DNA of 64,000 nt from Mycolicibacter longobardus (lineage in GTDB: Bacteria; Actinomycetota; Actinomycetes; Mycobacteriales; Mycobacteriaceae): positions 1 to 64,000 of the forward strand of contig NZ_LQPG01000020.1 in NCBI RefSeq assembly GCF_002102265.1, given 5' to 3'. Shown here in pieces: positions 27,666-36,767 of the stretch. A program made the translations under genes and the position numbers. Numbering within the stretch: the first letter of the stretch is position 1; each line of letters begins with the position of its first letter. The notes beneath the pieces are model-generated. The model did not search any database. It saw only the letters and a program-made list of their open reading frames with translations, and was not told the DNA's origin.

Positions 27666-28444
27666 AATACGACCTGCCGCAGGAGATCACCGTCACCGGA
27701 GACGGTCCGGTCCGCACCGTCACCATCAACCGGCCCGACGAGCTCAACAGTGTCAACGCCAACCTGCACTGGGGGCTGGCAAACGTGTGGCGGCAGCTGG
27801 CCGCCGACAAGTCGATCCGGGTGGTGGTGCTGACCGGTGCCGGACGCGCGTTCTCCGCCGGCGGTGACCTGAACTGGATCACCACGTTCCTCGACGACGA
27901 AGCCGCCCGCGACGAGAGCATCCGGGAAGGCGCCGCGATCGTCGAGGAGATGCTGCGGTTCCCGCTGCCGATCATCGCCGCCGTCAACGGCCCCGCCGTC
28001 GGCTTGGGCTGCAGCGTGGCGGTGCTCTGCGACATCGTGTTGATCTCGCAGACCGCCTATCTGGCCGATCCGCACGTCGCGGTCGGCCTGGTGGCCGGCG
28101 ACGGCGGCGCCGCCTTGTGGCCGCTGCTCACCCCGATCCTGCGATCCCGCGAGTACCTCTACACCGGCGACCGCATCGACGCCGCCACGGCCGTCGAACT
28201 CGGGCTGGCCAGCCGCGCGGTGGCACCCGAAGAGCTACTGCCGCAAGCACATCAGCTGGCCTCCCGGCTGGCCGCCCAGCCGCCCGAGGCGCTGCAGGGC
28301 ACCAAGCGGGTGGTCAACATGTACCTGTCGCAGATCCTGGGTGGGCCGCTGCAGGCCGGATTCGCCGCCGAGGTGGCGACCATGAAGACCGACGAACACC
28401 GGCAGCGCCTGCTCGCCGTCAAGAACCGGGCGAACCGGCGATGA
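27662..28444 (+). CDS. Enoyl-CoA hydratase/isomerase (crotonase) family, atypical active site
   Basis: Crotonase-fold protein, 260 aa, with the oxyanion-hole loop AFSAGGDLNWIT. The positions of both hydratase glutamates are altered (GLGCSVAVL and ADPHVAVGLVAGDGG), so another crotonase reaction is likely. ATG 27662 overlaps the stop of the preceding gene (ATGA), and its stop overlaps the next start. A longer frame from 27407 is rejected as overlap with the dehydrogenase. Confidence 0.86.
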   Translation: MKYDLPQEITVTGDGPVRTVTINRPDELNSVNANLHWGLANVWRQLAADKSIRVVVLTGAGRAFSAGGDLNWITTFLDDEAARDESIREGAAIVEEMLRFPLPIIAAVNGPAVGLGCSVAVLCDIVLISQTAYLADPHVAVGLVAGDGGAALWPLLTPILRSREYLYTGDRIDAATAVELGLASRAVAPEELLPQAHQLASRLAAQPPEALQGTKRVVNMYLSQILGGPLQAGFAAEVATMKTDEHRQRLLAVKNRANRR

Positions 28445-29604
28445 CAGCCAACCCCGACTTCCGCGCGCAGGTGCGCCAGTGGTGCCGCGACAACATCCCC
28501 GCGGACTGGCGGCGCGCCCAGACCGGGGTCAGCGAGGCTGAGTTCGTCGACTTTCAGCGCAACTGGTTCGCCACCCTGCACAGCGCCGGGTTCGCCGTTC
28601 CGCACTGGCCGCGCGAATGGGGCGGCGGCATGTCGGTGGCCGATCAGGCCGTGCTGTACCAGGAGCTGGCCGCCCACGACGCACCGCGGCTGGTGCTGGC
28701 CTTCGTCGGCATCCACCACGCCGCGGCCACCCTGCTGGCCGCCGGCAGCGAGGAGCAGCGTCGCCGGCACCTACCGGGGATCCTCGACGGCGAGATCTGG
28801 GTGCAGGGCTTCTCCGAACCGGAGGCCGGCTCGGACCTGGCGTCCCTGCGTACCACCGCGCGCCGGGAGGGGGATTCCTATGTGGTCAACGGCCAGAAGC
28901 TGTGGGCCAGCGGCGCCAGCCACGCCCAGTGGTGTCTGCTGCTGGCCCGCACCGACCCGAACGTCCCCAAGCGCAAGGGCATCTCGTATTTCCTGCTGGA
29001 CATGGCCACCCCGGGGGTGCAGGTGCGGCCGATCCGCAACGCGGTGGGCGACCAGCATTTCTGCGAGATCTTCCTCGACGACGTCGTCATCCCGGCGGCC
29101 AACCTGATCGGCGCCGAGAACGCCGGATGGCAGGTGGCGCAGGCAACCCTGGGCGCCGAGCGCGGCATGACCATGCTCGAGCTGGCCGAACGGTTGGGCT
29201 GCGCGGGTTTCCGTTGGCTGGTGCAGGCCGCCCCGACCGATGACCCGGTGGTGGCCGACCGGCTCGCACAACTGGAAACCGAGATCACCGCACTGCGCGG
29301 GATGTGCCGGCGTCTGGTGCGCAACGCGGAGGCCGGCACCGCCGGACCGGCCGACGCCTCGATCGTCAAGCTCTTCTACAGCGAACTGCTACAGCGGCTC
29401 ACCGATTTCGGTGCCGAGATCGGCGGACCGGACGCCCACACCGTGCTGGCCAAACCGCTGTCCAGCGGCTGGGAGTCGGGATCGTGGGTGCTGGACTTCA
29501 TCGGCTCCTGGGAGTGGACCATTCCCGGCGGCTCCAGCGAGATCCAGCGCACCATCATCGGCGAGCGCGGCCTCGGCCTGCCGCGAGAACCGAGTATGAC
29601 ATGA
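28441..29604 (+). CDS. Acyl-CoA dehydrogenase, large-type subunit (FadE)
   Basis: Dehydrogenase of 387 aa, with GFSEPEAGSDLASLRTTA, VNGQKLWASGA and the C-terminal PGGSSEIQRTIIGERGL. Gly replaces Glu at the medium-chain catalytic position, so the base must lie elsewhere or in the partner. ATG 28441 overlaps the crotonase stop; the next gene, a second dehydrogenase, again overlaps by ATGA. It repeats the pair layout of 25582-27665, so the operon encodes two heteromeric dehydrogenases. Confidence 0.9.
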   Translation: MTANPDFRAQVRQWCRDNIPADWRRAQTGVSEAEFVDFQRNWFATLHSAGFAVPHWPREWGGGMSVADQAVLYQELAAHDAPRLVLAFVGIHHAAATLLAAGSEEQRRRHLPGILDGEIWVQGFSEPEAGSDLASLRTTARREGDSYVVNGQKLWASGASHAQWCLLLARTDPNVPKRKGISYFLLDMATPGVQVRPIRNAVGDQHFCEIFLDDVVIPAANLIGAENAGWQVAQATLGAERGMTMLELAERLGCAGFRWLVQAAPTDDPVVADRLAQLETEITALRGMCRRLVRNAEAGTAGPADASIVKLFYSELLQRLTDFGAEIGGPDAHTVLAKPLSSGWESGSWVLDFIGSWEWTIPGGSSEIQRTIIGERGLGLPREPSMT

Positions 29605-30608
29605 CCACAACGGATTTCACTGAACTGCATGATGACCTGCGGGCCGTCGCTGCCGACGTGCTGGCGCGTGGCCGCATCGTCGACTGGGCGACGCTGGTGG
29701 ATGCGGGCTGGGCCGGGTTGGAGGTGCCCGACGCACTCGGCGGGGCCGGTGCGACGTTCGCCGAGGTGGCGGTGATCTGCGAGGAACTGGGCCGTGCCGG
29801 CGCGGCAACGCATTACCTGGGCGGCGCGGTGCTGTCGGTGGGGGTGCTGAACATGCTGCAGAACAGCGCCGTTCGCGATGCGCTGTTGGCCGATATCGCG
29901 ACCGGTGCGGCCCGGACGGCGGTGGCGGTCGGTGACTTCACAATCGATTCCGAGCGCCGGCTGACCGGCCGCGCCGATTTCGTTCCGGACGCCGAGGGTG
30001 CCGACCGGCTGCTGGTGTTGGCCACCGACGCCTCCGGGACCGACGTCGCCGTTATCGCGGACGGCCTGACCGTCACCGGCCAACCGGTGCTCGACGAGAC
30101 CCGCCGGGTCGCCGCCGTGACGGCCGATGGGGTCGCGGTGGCCGAATCGGCGGTGCTGCGGTTCGCCGGAGCGGCGCGCGCGGTTCGCAATCGCGCCGCG
30201 GTGGCGGTGGCCTGCGACAGCCTGGGCCTGGCCGAGGCCATGCTGGAGGCGACGGTGTCCTACGCGCAGACGCGCCGGCAGTTCGGCCGGCCCATCGGCT
30301 CCTTCCAGGCCGTCAAACATGCCTGCGCCGACATGCTGGTGAAGGTCTCGGTGGCCCGCTCTCTGGTGCGTGACGCCGTGGATGCAGTGGTGGGCGATGA
30401 CCCTGACGCCGACACCGCCGTGGCTATGGCGAAGTCCTATACCTGCGCTGCCGCCGTCGACGTCGTCGGCAAAGCCCTGCAACTGCACGGCGGCATCGGA
30501 TACACGTGGGAGAGCGGCATCCACGTCTATCTCAAGCGCGCCACCTTCAACCGGTCGCTGTTCGGATCCCCGGCAGCGCACCGTCGTCGTATCGCTGAAC
30601 GGTATTAA
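29601..30608 (+). CDS. Acyl-CoA dehydrogenase, partner subunit
   Basis: Dehydrogenase-family protein, 335 aa, short and with a poorly conserved FAD region, but with a well conserved C-terminal bundle (YAQTRRQFGRPIGSFQAVKH and LQLHGGIGYTWESGIHVYLKRA). GIGYTWE is the signature of the smaller subunit in many actinobacterial FadE pairs. ATG 29601 overlaps the preceding stop. Expected to form a heterotetramer with the product of 28441-29604. Confidence 0.88.
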   Translation: MTTTDFTELHDDLRAVAADVLARGRIVDWATLVDAGWAGLEVPDALGGAGATFAEVAVICEELGRAGAATHYLGGAVLSVGVLNMLQNSAVRDALLADIATGAARTAVAVGDFTIDSERRLTGRADFVPDAEGADRLLVLATDASGTDVAVIADGLTVTGQPVLDETRRVAAVTADGVAVAESAVLRFAGAARAVRNRAAVAVACDSLGLAEAMLEATVSYAQTRRQFGRPIGSFQAVKHACADMLVKVSVARSLVRDAVDAVVGDDPDADTAVAMAKSYTCAAAVDVVGKALQLHGGIGYTWESGIHVYLKRATFNRSLFGSPAAHRRRIAERY

Positions 30609-30632
30609 CAAGTCAAGCAAGGAGTTTCGACT

Positions 30633-32339
30633 GTGGCTGTGCCCGTATATCGCCGGATTCTGGAACTGTTCGAAGCCGAGGGCGTCGACACGCTGTTCGG
30701 CATCCCCGACCCCAACTTCGTGCACATGTTCGTCGAGGCCGAACAGCGCGGCTGGTCGGTGGTGGCGCCGCACCACGAGGAGAGCGCCGGATTCATGGCC
30801 GAGGCGGCGTCGCGGATGACCGGCCGGCCCGGCCTGTGCATCGGCACCCTGGGGCCGGGAGTGGCCAACATCGCCGGGGCGATGATGTGCGCCAAGGTGG
30901 AGAACTCCCCGGTGGTCTTCCTGGGTGGGCAGCGGGCCCGGATCACCGAACGGCGGGTGCGGCGCGGGCGCATCCAATTCGTCCGGCAGGAAGACCTTTT
31001 CGCGCCGTCGGTGAAGTACAGCGCGTCCATCGAGTACGCCGATCAGACCGACGAGATCGTGCACGAAGCGATCCGGCGCGCCATGTCCGGCACCCCCGGG
31101 CCGGCCTACATCGAATACCCGTCGCACGTCATCCTCGAAGAGCTCGACGTCGCCGGTCCGCCGGAGCCACACCGCTACCGGCTGGTGAATCAGCGGGCCG
31201 GCGCGCCCGAGATCGCCGAAGCCGCCGAGATCATCCGCAACGCCGCCAACCCGATCCTGCTGGTGGGCCACGGCGTACACACCTCGCGCAGTGCGACAGC
31301 AGTCGCCGAGCTGGCCGAGCTGATGGCCTGCCCGGTGATTCAGACCTCCGGCGGCACCGCGTTCATCCCCGGGCTGGAGGAGCGCACCTTCCCCTACGGG
31401 TTCTCCACCGCGGCCGTCGAGGCCGTCACCGCCTCGGATGTCTGTGTGGCACTGGGCACCGAGCTGGGCGAGCCGGTGCACTACGGCACCACCCGGCACT
31501 GGGCGGACAAGAACGCCGACCGCAAGTGGATCTACGTCGAGCAGGACCCGCTGGCGATCGGGGTGAACCGTCCGGTGGACGTAGCGCTGGTGGGTGACCT
31601 GCGGGGCGTGGTGCCGCAGCTGGTCGAAGCGCTGAAACAGACGCCGCGCACGGCGTCGGCCGATCTGGCCCGGTGGGTCCGCCAGGACGCCGAGCAGCTG
31701 GCCGAACTGGCGCAGACCGCGCCGTCCGGGCGCACCCCGGTACATCCGGCGCGCTTCGTGGTCGAGGCCACCAAAGCATTCCCCGCCAACGGCATCATGG
31801 TCCGCGACGGCGGCGCCACCGTCATCTTCCAGTGGACCTATTCGCAGGCCAAGCCCCACGACGTGATGTGGAACCAGAACTTCGGCCACCTGGGCACCGG
31901 GCTTCCGTATGCGGTCGGCGCCTCGGTGGCCGAGGGCGGCCAGCGGCCGGTGATGCTGCTGACGAGTGACTCGGCGTTCCTGTTCCACATCGCCGAGCTG
32001 GAGACCGCGGCCCGGCTGGGCCTGCCGCTGGTCTGCGTCGTGGGCGTGGACCACCAGTGGGGCCTGGAGGTCGGGGTGTACAAGCGGACGTTCGAGCAGC
32101 CCTCGCCGCAACCGGGAGTGCACTGGAGCAAGGACGTCCGGTTCGACAAGATCGCCGAAGGCATGGGCTGCCGCGGAGAGTACGTGCAGGACGAGGCCGA
32201 GATCGGGCCGGCGATCAAGCGCGCCTACGCCGCCGGCGGCACCGCGGTGATCCACGTCTGCATCGACCCCAAGGCCAACTCCGAGGAGATGCCCAACTAC
32301 GCCGAGTTCCGCACCTGGTACGCCGAAGGGACCCAATGA
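30633..32339 (+). CDS. ThDP-dependent enzyme (acetolactate synthase/2-hydroxyacyl-CoA lyase superfamily), altered cofactor motif
   Basis: Three-domain thiamine-diphosphate enzyme, 568 aa. The pyrimidine-domain glutamate that activates ThDP is present (APHHEESAGF, Glu49). The diphosphate-binding motif GDG-X-NN reads S445-D446-S447 and then Val472-Asp473 (GVDHQWG), so only the first aspartate of the Mg site is standard. GTG 30633 is preceded by AAGGAG. It ends the dehydrogenase operon. Relatives cleave 2-hydroxyacyl-CoA or oxalyl-CoA or condense 2-oxoacids; with acyl-CoA enzymes all around, a lyase for alpha-hydroxylated acyl-CoA is attractive but unproven. Confidence 0.85.
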   Translation: MAVPVYRRILELFEAEGVDTLFGIPDPNFVHMFVEAEQRGWSVVAPHHEESAGFMAEAASRMTGRPGLCIGTLGPGVANIAGAMMCAKVENSPVVFLGGQRARITERRVRRGRIQFVRQEDLFAPSVKYSASIEYADQTDEIVHEAIRRAMSGTPGPAYIEYPSHVILEELDVAGPPEPHRYRLVNQRAGAPEIAEAAEIIRNAANPILLVGHGVHTSRSATAVAELAELMACPVIQTSGGTAFIPGLEERTFPYGFSTAAVEAVTASDVCVALGTELGEPVHYGTTRHWADKNADRKWIYVEQDPLAIGVNRPVDVALVGDLRGVVPQLVEALKQTPRTASADLARWVRQDAEQLAELAQTAPSGRTPVHPARFVVEATKAFPANGIMVRDGGATVIFQWTYSQAKPHDVMWNQNFGHLGTGLPYAVGASVAEGGQRPVMLLTSDSAFLFHIAELETAARLGLPLVCVVGVDHQWGLEVGVYKRTFEQPSPQPGVHWSKDVRFDKIAEGMGCRGEYVQDEAEIGPAIKRAYAAGGTAVIHVCIDPKANSEEMPNYAEFRTWYAEGTQ

Positions 32340-32341
32340 GC

Positions 32342-32356
32342 GAGAATGATATTCTC
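32342..32356. promoter_or_regulatory. Palindromic operator GAGAA-N5-TTCTC, copy 3
   Basis: GAGAAT-GAT-ATTCTC is perfect, with C/G flanks extending the arms to 7 bp. It lies right after the stop of the ThDP enzyme and 46 bases before the ATG at 32402, and again contains a TATTCT box (32350-32355). It marks the start of a new transcription unit, the second beta-oxidation operon. Confidence 0.6.
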
Positions 32357-32401
32357 GTTTCCGGCTAATAACGTGCACAAGCTGATGGGCTGGAGGAGAC
32401 C

Positions 32402-33580
32402 ATGTCCGGCGGAATGAGCTTCGAGCTGACCGAGGACCAGCAACTGATCCGGCAGTCGGTCGCCGAACTCGCGGCGAAGTTCGACGACCACTACTGGATG
32501 ACCAAGGACCTGGCGCACGAATTCCCGCAGGAGTTCTACGACGCCATCGCCGGCGGCGGCTGGCTGGGCATGACCATCCCCGAGGAGTACGGCGGCCACG
32601 GGCTGGGCATCACCGAGGCCACGCTGCTGGCCGAGGAAGTTGCGCGTTCCGGCGGTGGCATGAACGCAGCGAGCGCCATCCACCTGTCGATCTTCGGAAT
32701 GCAGCCGGTCGTAGTGTTCGGCTCGGACGAGATGAAGGCCGAAACCCTGCCCCGCATCGTCAGCGGCGACCTGCACGTGTGCTTCGGCGTCACCGAACCG
32801 ACGGCGGGACTCGACACCTCTCGCATCACCACGTTCGCCAAACGCGATGGCAGCGACTATGTGGTCAACGGTCGAAAGGTGTGGATCTCCAAAGCCCTTG
32901 AGTCGGAGAAGATCCTACTGCTGACCCGCACCACCCCACGGGAAGAATCGGCCAAACCCACCGACGGTCTCACCCTCTTTCTCACCGACATCGACCGCGA
33001 TCACGTCGACATCCGGCCGATCACCAAGATGGGCCGCAACGCGGTGTCCTCCAACGAGGTGTTCATCGACGACCTGCGCATCCCGGCCGAACACCGGATC
33101 GGTGAGGAGGGCAAGGGCTTCTCCTACATCCTGCACGGGCTCAACCCGGAGCGCATGCTGATCGCCGCCGAGGCCCTCGGCATCGGCCGGGTCGCCTTGG
33201 ACCGTGCCGTCAAGTACGCCAACGAGCGCGTGGTGTTCGACCGGCCGATCGGCATGAACCAGGGGATCCAGTTCCCGCTCGCCGACTCGCTGGCCCGTCT
33301 GGATGCCGCCGAGTTGATCCTGCGCAAGGCCACCTGGCTCTACGACAACGGCAAGTCCTGCGGTCGTGAAGCCAACATGGCCAAGTACCTCTGTGCCGAT
33401 GCGGGTTTCGAGGCGGCCGACCGGGCGCTGCAGACCCACGGCGGGATGGGCTACTCGGAGGAATACAACATCTCTCGGTTCTTCCGGGAGTCGCGGCTGA
33501 TGAAGATCGCCCCGGTCAGCCAGGAGATGATCCTGAACTTCCTCGGTTCGCACGTGCTCGGATTGCCGCGGAGCTACTGA
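32402..33580 (+). CDS. Acyl-CoA dehydrogenase (FadE)
   Basis: Dehydrogenase of 392 aa. Core motifs: GVTEPTAGLDTSRITTFA, VNGRKVWISKA, and the C-terminal bundle QTHGGMGYSEEYNISRFFRESR followed by APVSQEMIL in place of YEGTxEIQR. ATG 32402 follows GGAGGAGAC. First gene of a five-gene operon (dehydrogenase, CoA transferase, crotonase, thiolase, dehydrogenase) that by itself encodes most of a beta-oxidation cycle; under the palindrome at 32342. Confidence 0.9.
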   Translation: MSGGMSFELTEDQQLIRQSVAELAAKFDDHYWMTKDLAHEFPQEFYDAIAGGGWLGMTIPEEYGGHGLGITEATLLAEEVARSGGGMNAASAIHLSIFGMQPVVVFGSDEMKAETLPRIVSGDLHVCFGVTEPTAGLDTSRITTFAKRDGSDYVVNGRKVWISKALESEKILLLTRTTPREESAKPTDGLTLFLTDIDRDHVDIRPITKMGRNAVSSNEVFIDDLRIPAEHRIGEEGKGFSYILHGLNPERMLIAAEALGIGRVALDRAVKYANERVVFDRPIGMNQGIQFPLADSLARLDAAELILRKATWLYDNGKSCGREANMAKYLCADAGFEAADRALQTHGGMGYSEEYNISRFFRESRLMKIAPVSQEMILNFLGSHVLGLPRSY

Positions 33581-34800
33581 TGGCAGCCGCAGCCGCGCCG
33601 CTGGCCGGCGTCACGGTGGTGGCCCTGGAGCAGGCGGTGTCGGCACCGATGTGCACCCGCGCCCTGGCCGACTTCGGGGCCCGGGTCATCAAGGTGGAGA
33701 ACCCGGACGGCGGCGATTTCGCCCGCTACTACGACGACGTGGTGAACGGCCAGGCCGCCCACTTCGTCTGGGTCAACCGGGGCAAGGAATCGGTGACCCT
33801 GGACCTGAAAAGCGAGGCGGGACGCGATGTCCTGCACCGACTCCTGGACCGCGCCGACGTGCTGGTGTCCAACCTCGCGCCCGGCGCCACCACCCGGCTG
33901 GGGCTTTCCGCCGAGGAGATGGCGCACCGGCACCCGAACGTGATCGCGGTGGAGATCGACGGCTACGGCGCCGGTGGCCCGCTGTCGCACAAGCGGGCCT
34001 ACGACCTGCTGGTGCAGGCGGAGTCGGGGGTGTGCTCGGTGACCGGCAACCCGGGCGCCCCGGCCAAGCCGGGCCCGCCGGTGGCCGACGTCACCACCGG
34101 CCTGTACGCGGCGCTGTCGATCATGGCCCTGCTGGTAGGCCGTAAAGGGGCAGGTGCGCAATCGGATTCGCCGGCACCGGCGGTCAGCGTGAGCCTGTTC
34201 GACACCATGGCCGAGATGATGGGCTATCACCTGACCTACGCGCGGCACTCCGGGATCGACCAGCAGCCGCTGGGCATGAGCTCACCGGCCGTGGCACCCT
34301 ACGGCGCCTACCCGACCGGCGACGGACACACCGTGGTGCTGGGCACCACCAACGACCGGGAATGGCAGCGGCTGGCCCGGGAACTGCTGGGCCGCAACGA
34401 TCTCGCCGACGATCCGCGGTTCGCCGGCAACGCCGACCGGGTGCAGAACCGGGCGATCCTCGACGAAGCGATCGCGGCGTGGTGCGCCTGCCACGACCTG
34501 GCGCACATCCAGGACGCCGCGGACGCCGCCGGGATCGGCAATGCGCGCTACAACGCGCCCAGCGACGTGCTGGCGCATCCGCAGCTCGAACAGCGCGACC
34601 GTTGGCACACCATCGACACCCCGGCCGGTCCGATCCCGTCGCTGCTGCCGCCGCCGGTGATCGCCGGCTATGACCCGCCGATGGGGGCGGTACCGGGGCT
34701 GGGCGAGCACACCGAGGCGGTGCTGGGTGAGCTGGGTCTGACCGTCGACGAGATGGCGGGGCTGCGCGCCCGCGGTGCCATAGGGCAGGCTGTCCGCTGA
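33580..34800 (+). CDS. CaiB/BaiF family CoA transferase
   Basis: Class III CoA transferase, 406 aa. The family N-terminus (EQAVSAPMCTRALADFGARV, KVENPDGGDFAR) and the candidate catalytic aspartate in GPPVADVTTGLYAAL are present, as is the tail GLGEHTEAVLGELGL. ATG shares one base with the previous stop (TGATG). It probably activates or moves CoA onto the acid handled by this operon. Confidence 0.9.
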   Translation: MAAAAAPLAGVTVVALEQAVSAPMCTRALADFGARVIKVENPDGGDFARYYDDVVNGQAAHFVWVNRGKESVTLDLKSEAGRDVLHRLLDRADVLVSNLAPGATTRLGLSAEEMAHRHPNVIAVEIDGYGAGGPLSHKRAYDLLVQAESGVCSVTGNPGAPAKPGPPVADVTTGLYAALSIMALLVGRKGAGAQSDSPAPAVSVSLFDTMAEMMGYHLTYARHSGIDQQPLGMSSPAVAPYGAYPTGDGHTVVLGTTNDREWQRLARELLGRNDLADDPRFAGNADRVQNRAILDEAIAAWCACHDLAHIQDAADAAGIGNARYNAPSDVLAHPQLEQRDRWHTIDTPAGPIPSLLPPPVIAGYDPPMGAVPGLGEHTEAVLGELGLTVDEMAGLRARGAIGQAVR

Positions 34801-35609
34801 TGGTCCCGAACACCGACGAGCCGGTACTGCTGCGCGCCGACCACGACGGCGTGCGCACACTCACCCTGAACCGCCCCGCCCGCAAGAACGCGATCAACCC
34901 GGCGCTGTGGCGACAGCTGCGGGACGCGCTACGCGAGGCCGCCGACGACCCCGCCCTGCGCGCACTGGTGATCACCGGCGCCGGCGGTGCTTTCTGTTCG
35001 GGCGCCGACATCGGCACACCCGACGAGGTCCACCCGGTCGAGAAGCTGCGCCGGCTGTCCGATGTCGCGCTGGCCCTGCACGAGCTGACCATCCCCACCA
35101 TTGCGAAAGTGGCCGGCGTAGCGGTCGGGGCGGGCTGGAACCTGGCGCTGGGCTGCGACCTGGTGGTCGCGACACCGGAGTCGACGTTCTGCCAGATCTT
35201 CTCGAAACGGGGGCTCTCGATCGACCTCGGCGGATCCTGGCTGCTGCCCAAACTGGTAGGCCTGCAACAGGCCAAGCGGCTGGCACTGCTGGCTGAGACC
35301 ATCGACGCCGGCGAGGCGCAGGCGCTGAACCTGGTGACCTGGGTGGTGGGCGCCGGTGAGATCGACGAATTCGTCGACGACCTGGCCGCCCGGCTGGCCG
35401 CCGGCCCCCCGCGGGCGCTGGCGCAGACCAAAGCACTGCTGAACCAGGGCGCCGACGCCACCCTGCCTGAGGCCCTGGGCAATGAATCACGGGCCCAGAT
35501 CGTCAATTTCGCGGGTACCGACGCCGCGGAGGCCTATGCGGCGTTCGCGGAGAAGCGCACGCCGCGTTTCACCGGCGGATGGCCGCCGAAGTCAACGAGA
35601 TCGGAGTAG
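34800..35609 (+). CDS. Enoyl-CoA hydratase/isomerase (crotonase) family, atypical active site
   Basis: Crotonase-fold protein, 269 aa, with AFCSGADIGTP in the oxyanion loop. Neither hydratase glutamate is kept (GAGWNLALG; QIFSKRGLSIDLGG). The ATG overlaps the CoA-transferase stop by one base. In an operon with dehydrogenase and thiolase a hydration step is needed, so either this enzyme uses other residues, or the hydratase is FadB (55748) or the intact crotonase at 41926. Confidence 0.86.
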   Translation: MVPNTDEPVLLRADHDGVRTLTLNRPARKNAINPALWRQLRDALREAADDPALRALVITGAGGAFCSGADIGTPDEVHPVEKLRRLSDVALALHELTIPTIAKVAGVAVGAGWNLALGCDLVVATPESTFCQIFSKRGLSIDLGGSWLLPKLVGLQQAKRLALLAETIDAGEAQALNLVTWVVGAGEIDEFVDDLAARLAAGPPRALAQTKALLNQGADATLPEALGNESRAQIVNFAGTDAAEAYAAFAEKRTPRFTGGWPPKSTRSE

Positions 35610-35613
35610 TCAG

Positions 35614-36759
35614 ATGCGACCAACGGTGATCGTCGGGGCGGTGCGCAGCCCGGTGGGAAAGCGCAACGGCGGGCTGGCCGGCGCGCACGCCGCGGACCTG
35701 TCCGCGATCGTGCTCAACGAACTCATGCAGCGCACCGGAGTCGACCCCGGCGTCGTCGACGATGTGGTGTGGGGCTGCGTATCGCAGGTCGGCGACCAGT
35801 CCAGCAATGTCGGCCGGTACGCGGTGCTGGCCGCCGGCTGGCCCGAGCACGTCCCGGGCACCACGGTCAACCGGGCCTGCGGCTCCAGTCAGCAGGCACT
35901 GGATTTCGCGGTGCACGCGGTGATGTCGGGCCAGCAGGACGTCGTGGTGGCCGGCGGTGTTGAGGTGATGAGCCGGGTTCCGCTCGGCGCGGCCCGAGCC
36001 ACCGGGGAACCCTTCGGGCCGAAAGCGCTTGCGCGCTATGACGGATTTCAGTTCAACCAGGGCGTCGGCGCCGAGATGATCTGCGAGAAATGGGGTTTCG
36101 ACCGCACCCAGGTCGATGAGTATGCGGCGCGATCACATGAGCTGGCCGCCGCCGCGCAGGACGCCGGAGCATTCCGCGATCAGATTGTCCCGGTCGCGAC
36201 CGACGGCGGGGTGGTGGCCGCCGACGAGGGAATCCGCCGCGGCACCACCGTGGAGAAGTTGGCCGCACTCAAGCCGGCCTTCGCCGAGGACGGATTGATC
36301 CACGCCGGCAACTCTTCGCAGATCTCCGACGGCGCCGCAGCGCTGCTGGTGATGAGCGAAAACGAGGCCGCCCGGCGCGGGCTGACCCCGCTGGTGCGCT
36401 ACGTCGCCGGTGCGGTGACCGGGGCCGACCCGGTGCTGATGCTCACCGGACCCATCCCGGCCACCGAGAAGGTGCTCAACCGGGCCGGACTGGGAATTGA
36501 CGACATCGGCGTCTTCGAGGTCAACGAGGCCTTCGCCCCGGTGCCCATGGCGTGGCTGGCCGAAACCCATGCCGACCCAAAACGGCTCAACCCGGTGGGC
36601 GGGGCGATCGCGCTGGGCCACCCGCTCGGCGCATCCGGTGCGGTCTTGATGACCCGGATGATCCATCACATGCGCGACAACGGAATTCGTTACGGCCTGC
36701 AGACCATGTGCGAGGGCGGCGGAACCGCCAACGCCACCATCGTCGAGCTGGTCGGTTAG
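35614..36759 (+). CDS. Acetyl-CoA acetyltransferase (thiolase)
   Basis: Thiolase of 381 aa with complete catalytic machinery: nucleophile cysteine in TVNRACGSSQQAL (about residue 88), NEAFAPVPMAW, GHP histidine in IALGHPLGASG and the second cysteine in MCEGGGTANATI. ATG 35614 is used because the frame upstream to 35482 lies inside the crotonase. It would cleave the beta-ketoacyl-CoA made by the operon. Compare the nearby thiolase-fold protein at 14615, which lacks these residues. Confidence 0.93.
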   Translation: MRPTVIVGAVRSPVGKRNGGLAGAHAADLSAIVLNELMQRTGVDPGVVDDVVWGCVSQVGDQSSNVGRYAVLAAGWPEHVPGTTVNRACGSSQQALDFAVHAVMSGQQDVVVAGGVEVMSRVPLGAARATGEPFGPKALARYDGFQFNQGVGAEMICEKWGFDRTQVDEYAARSHELAAAAQDAGAFRDQIVPVATDGGVVAADEGIRRGTTVEKLAALKPAFAEDGLIHAGNSSQISDGAAALLVMSENEAARRGLTPLVRYVAGAVTGADPVLMLTGPIPATEKVLNRAGLGIDDIGVFEVNEAFAPVPMAWLAETHADPKRLNPVGGAIALGHPLGASGAVLMTRMIHHMRDNGIRYGLQTMCEGGGTANATIVELVG

Positions 36760-36767
36760 GGAGACTC

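Noticed and set aside
29376..32378. 1000-codon open frame on the minus strand
   Set aside because: Lies opposite two dehydrogenase genes and the ThDP gene whose motifs are unambiguous; the translation is His/Arg/Gly-rich with no domain.
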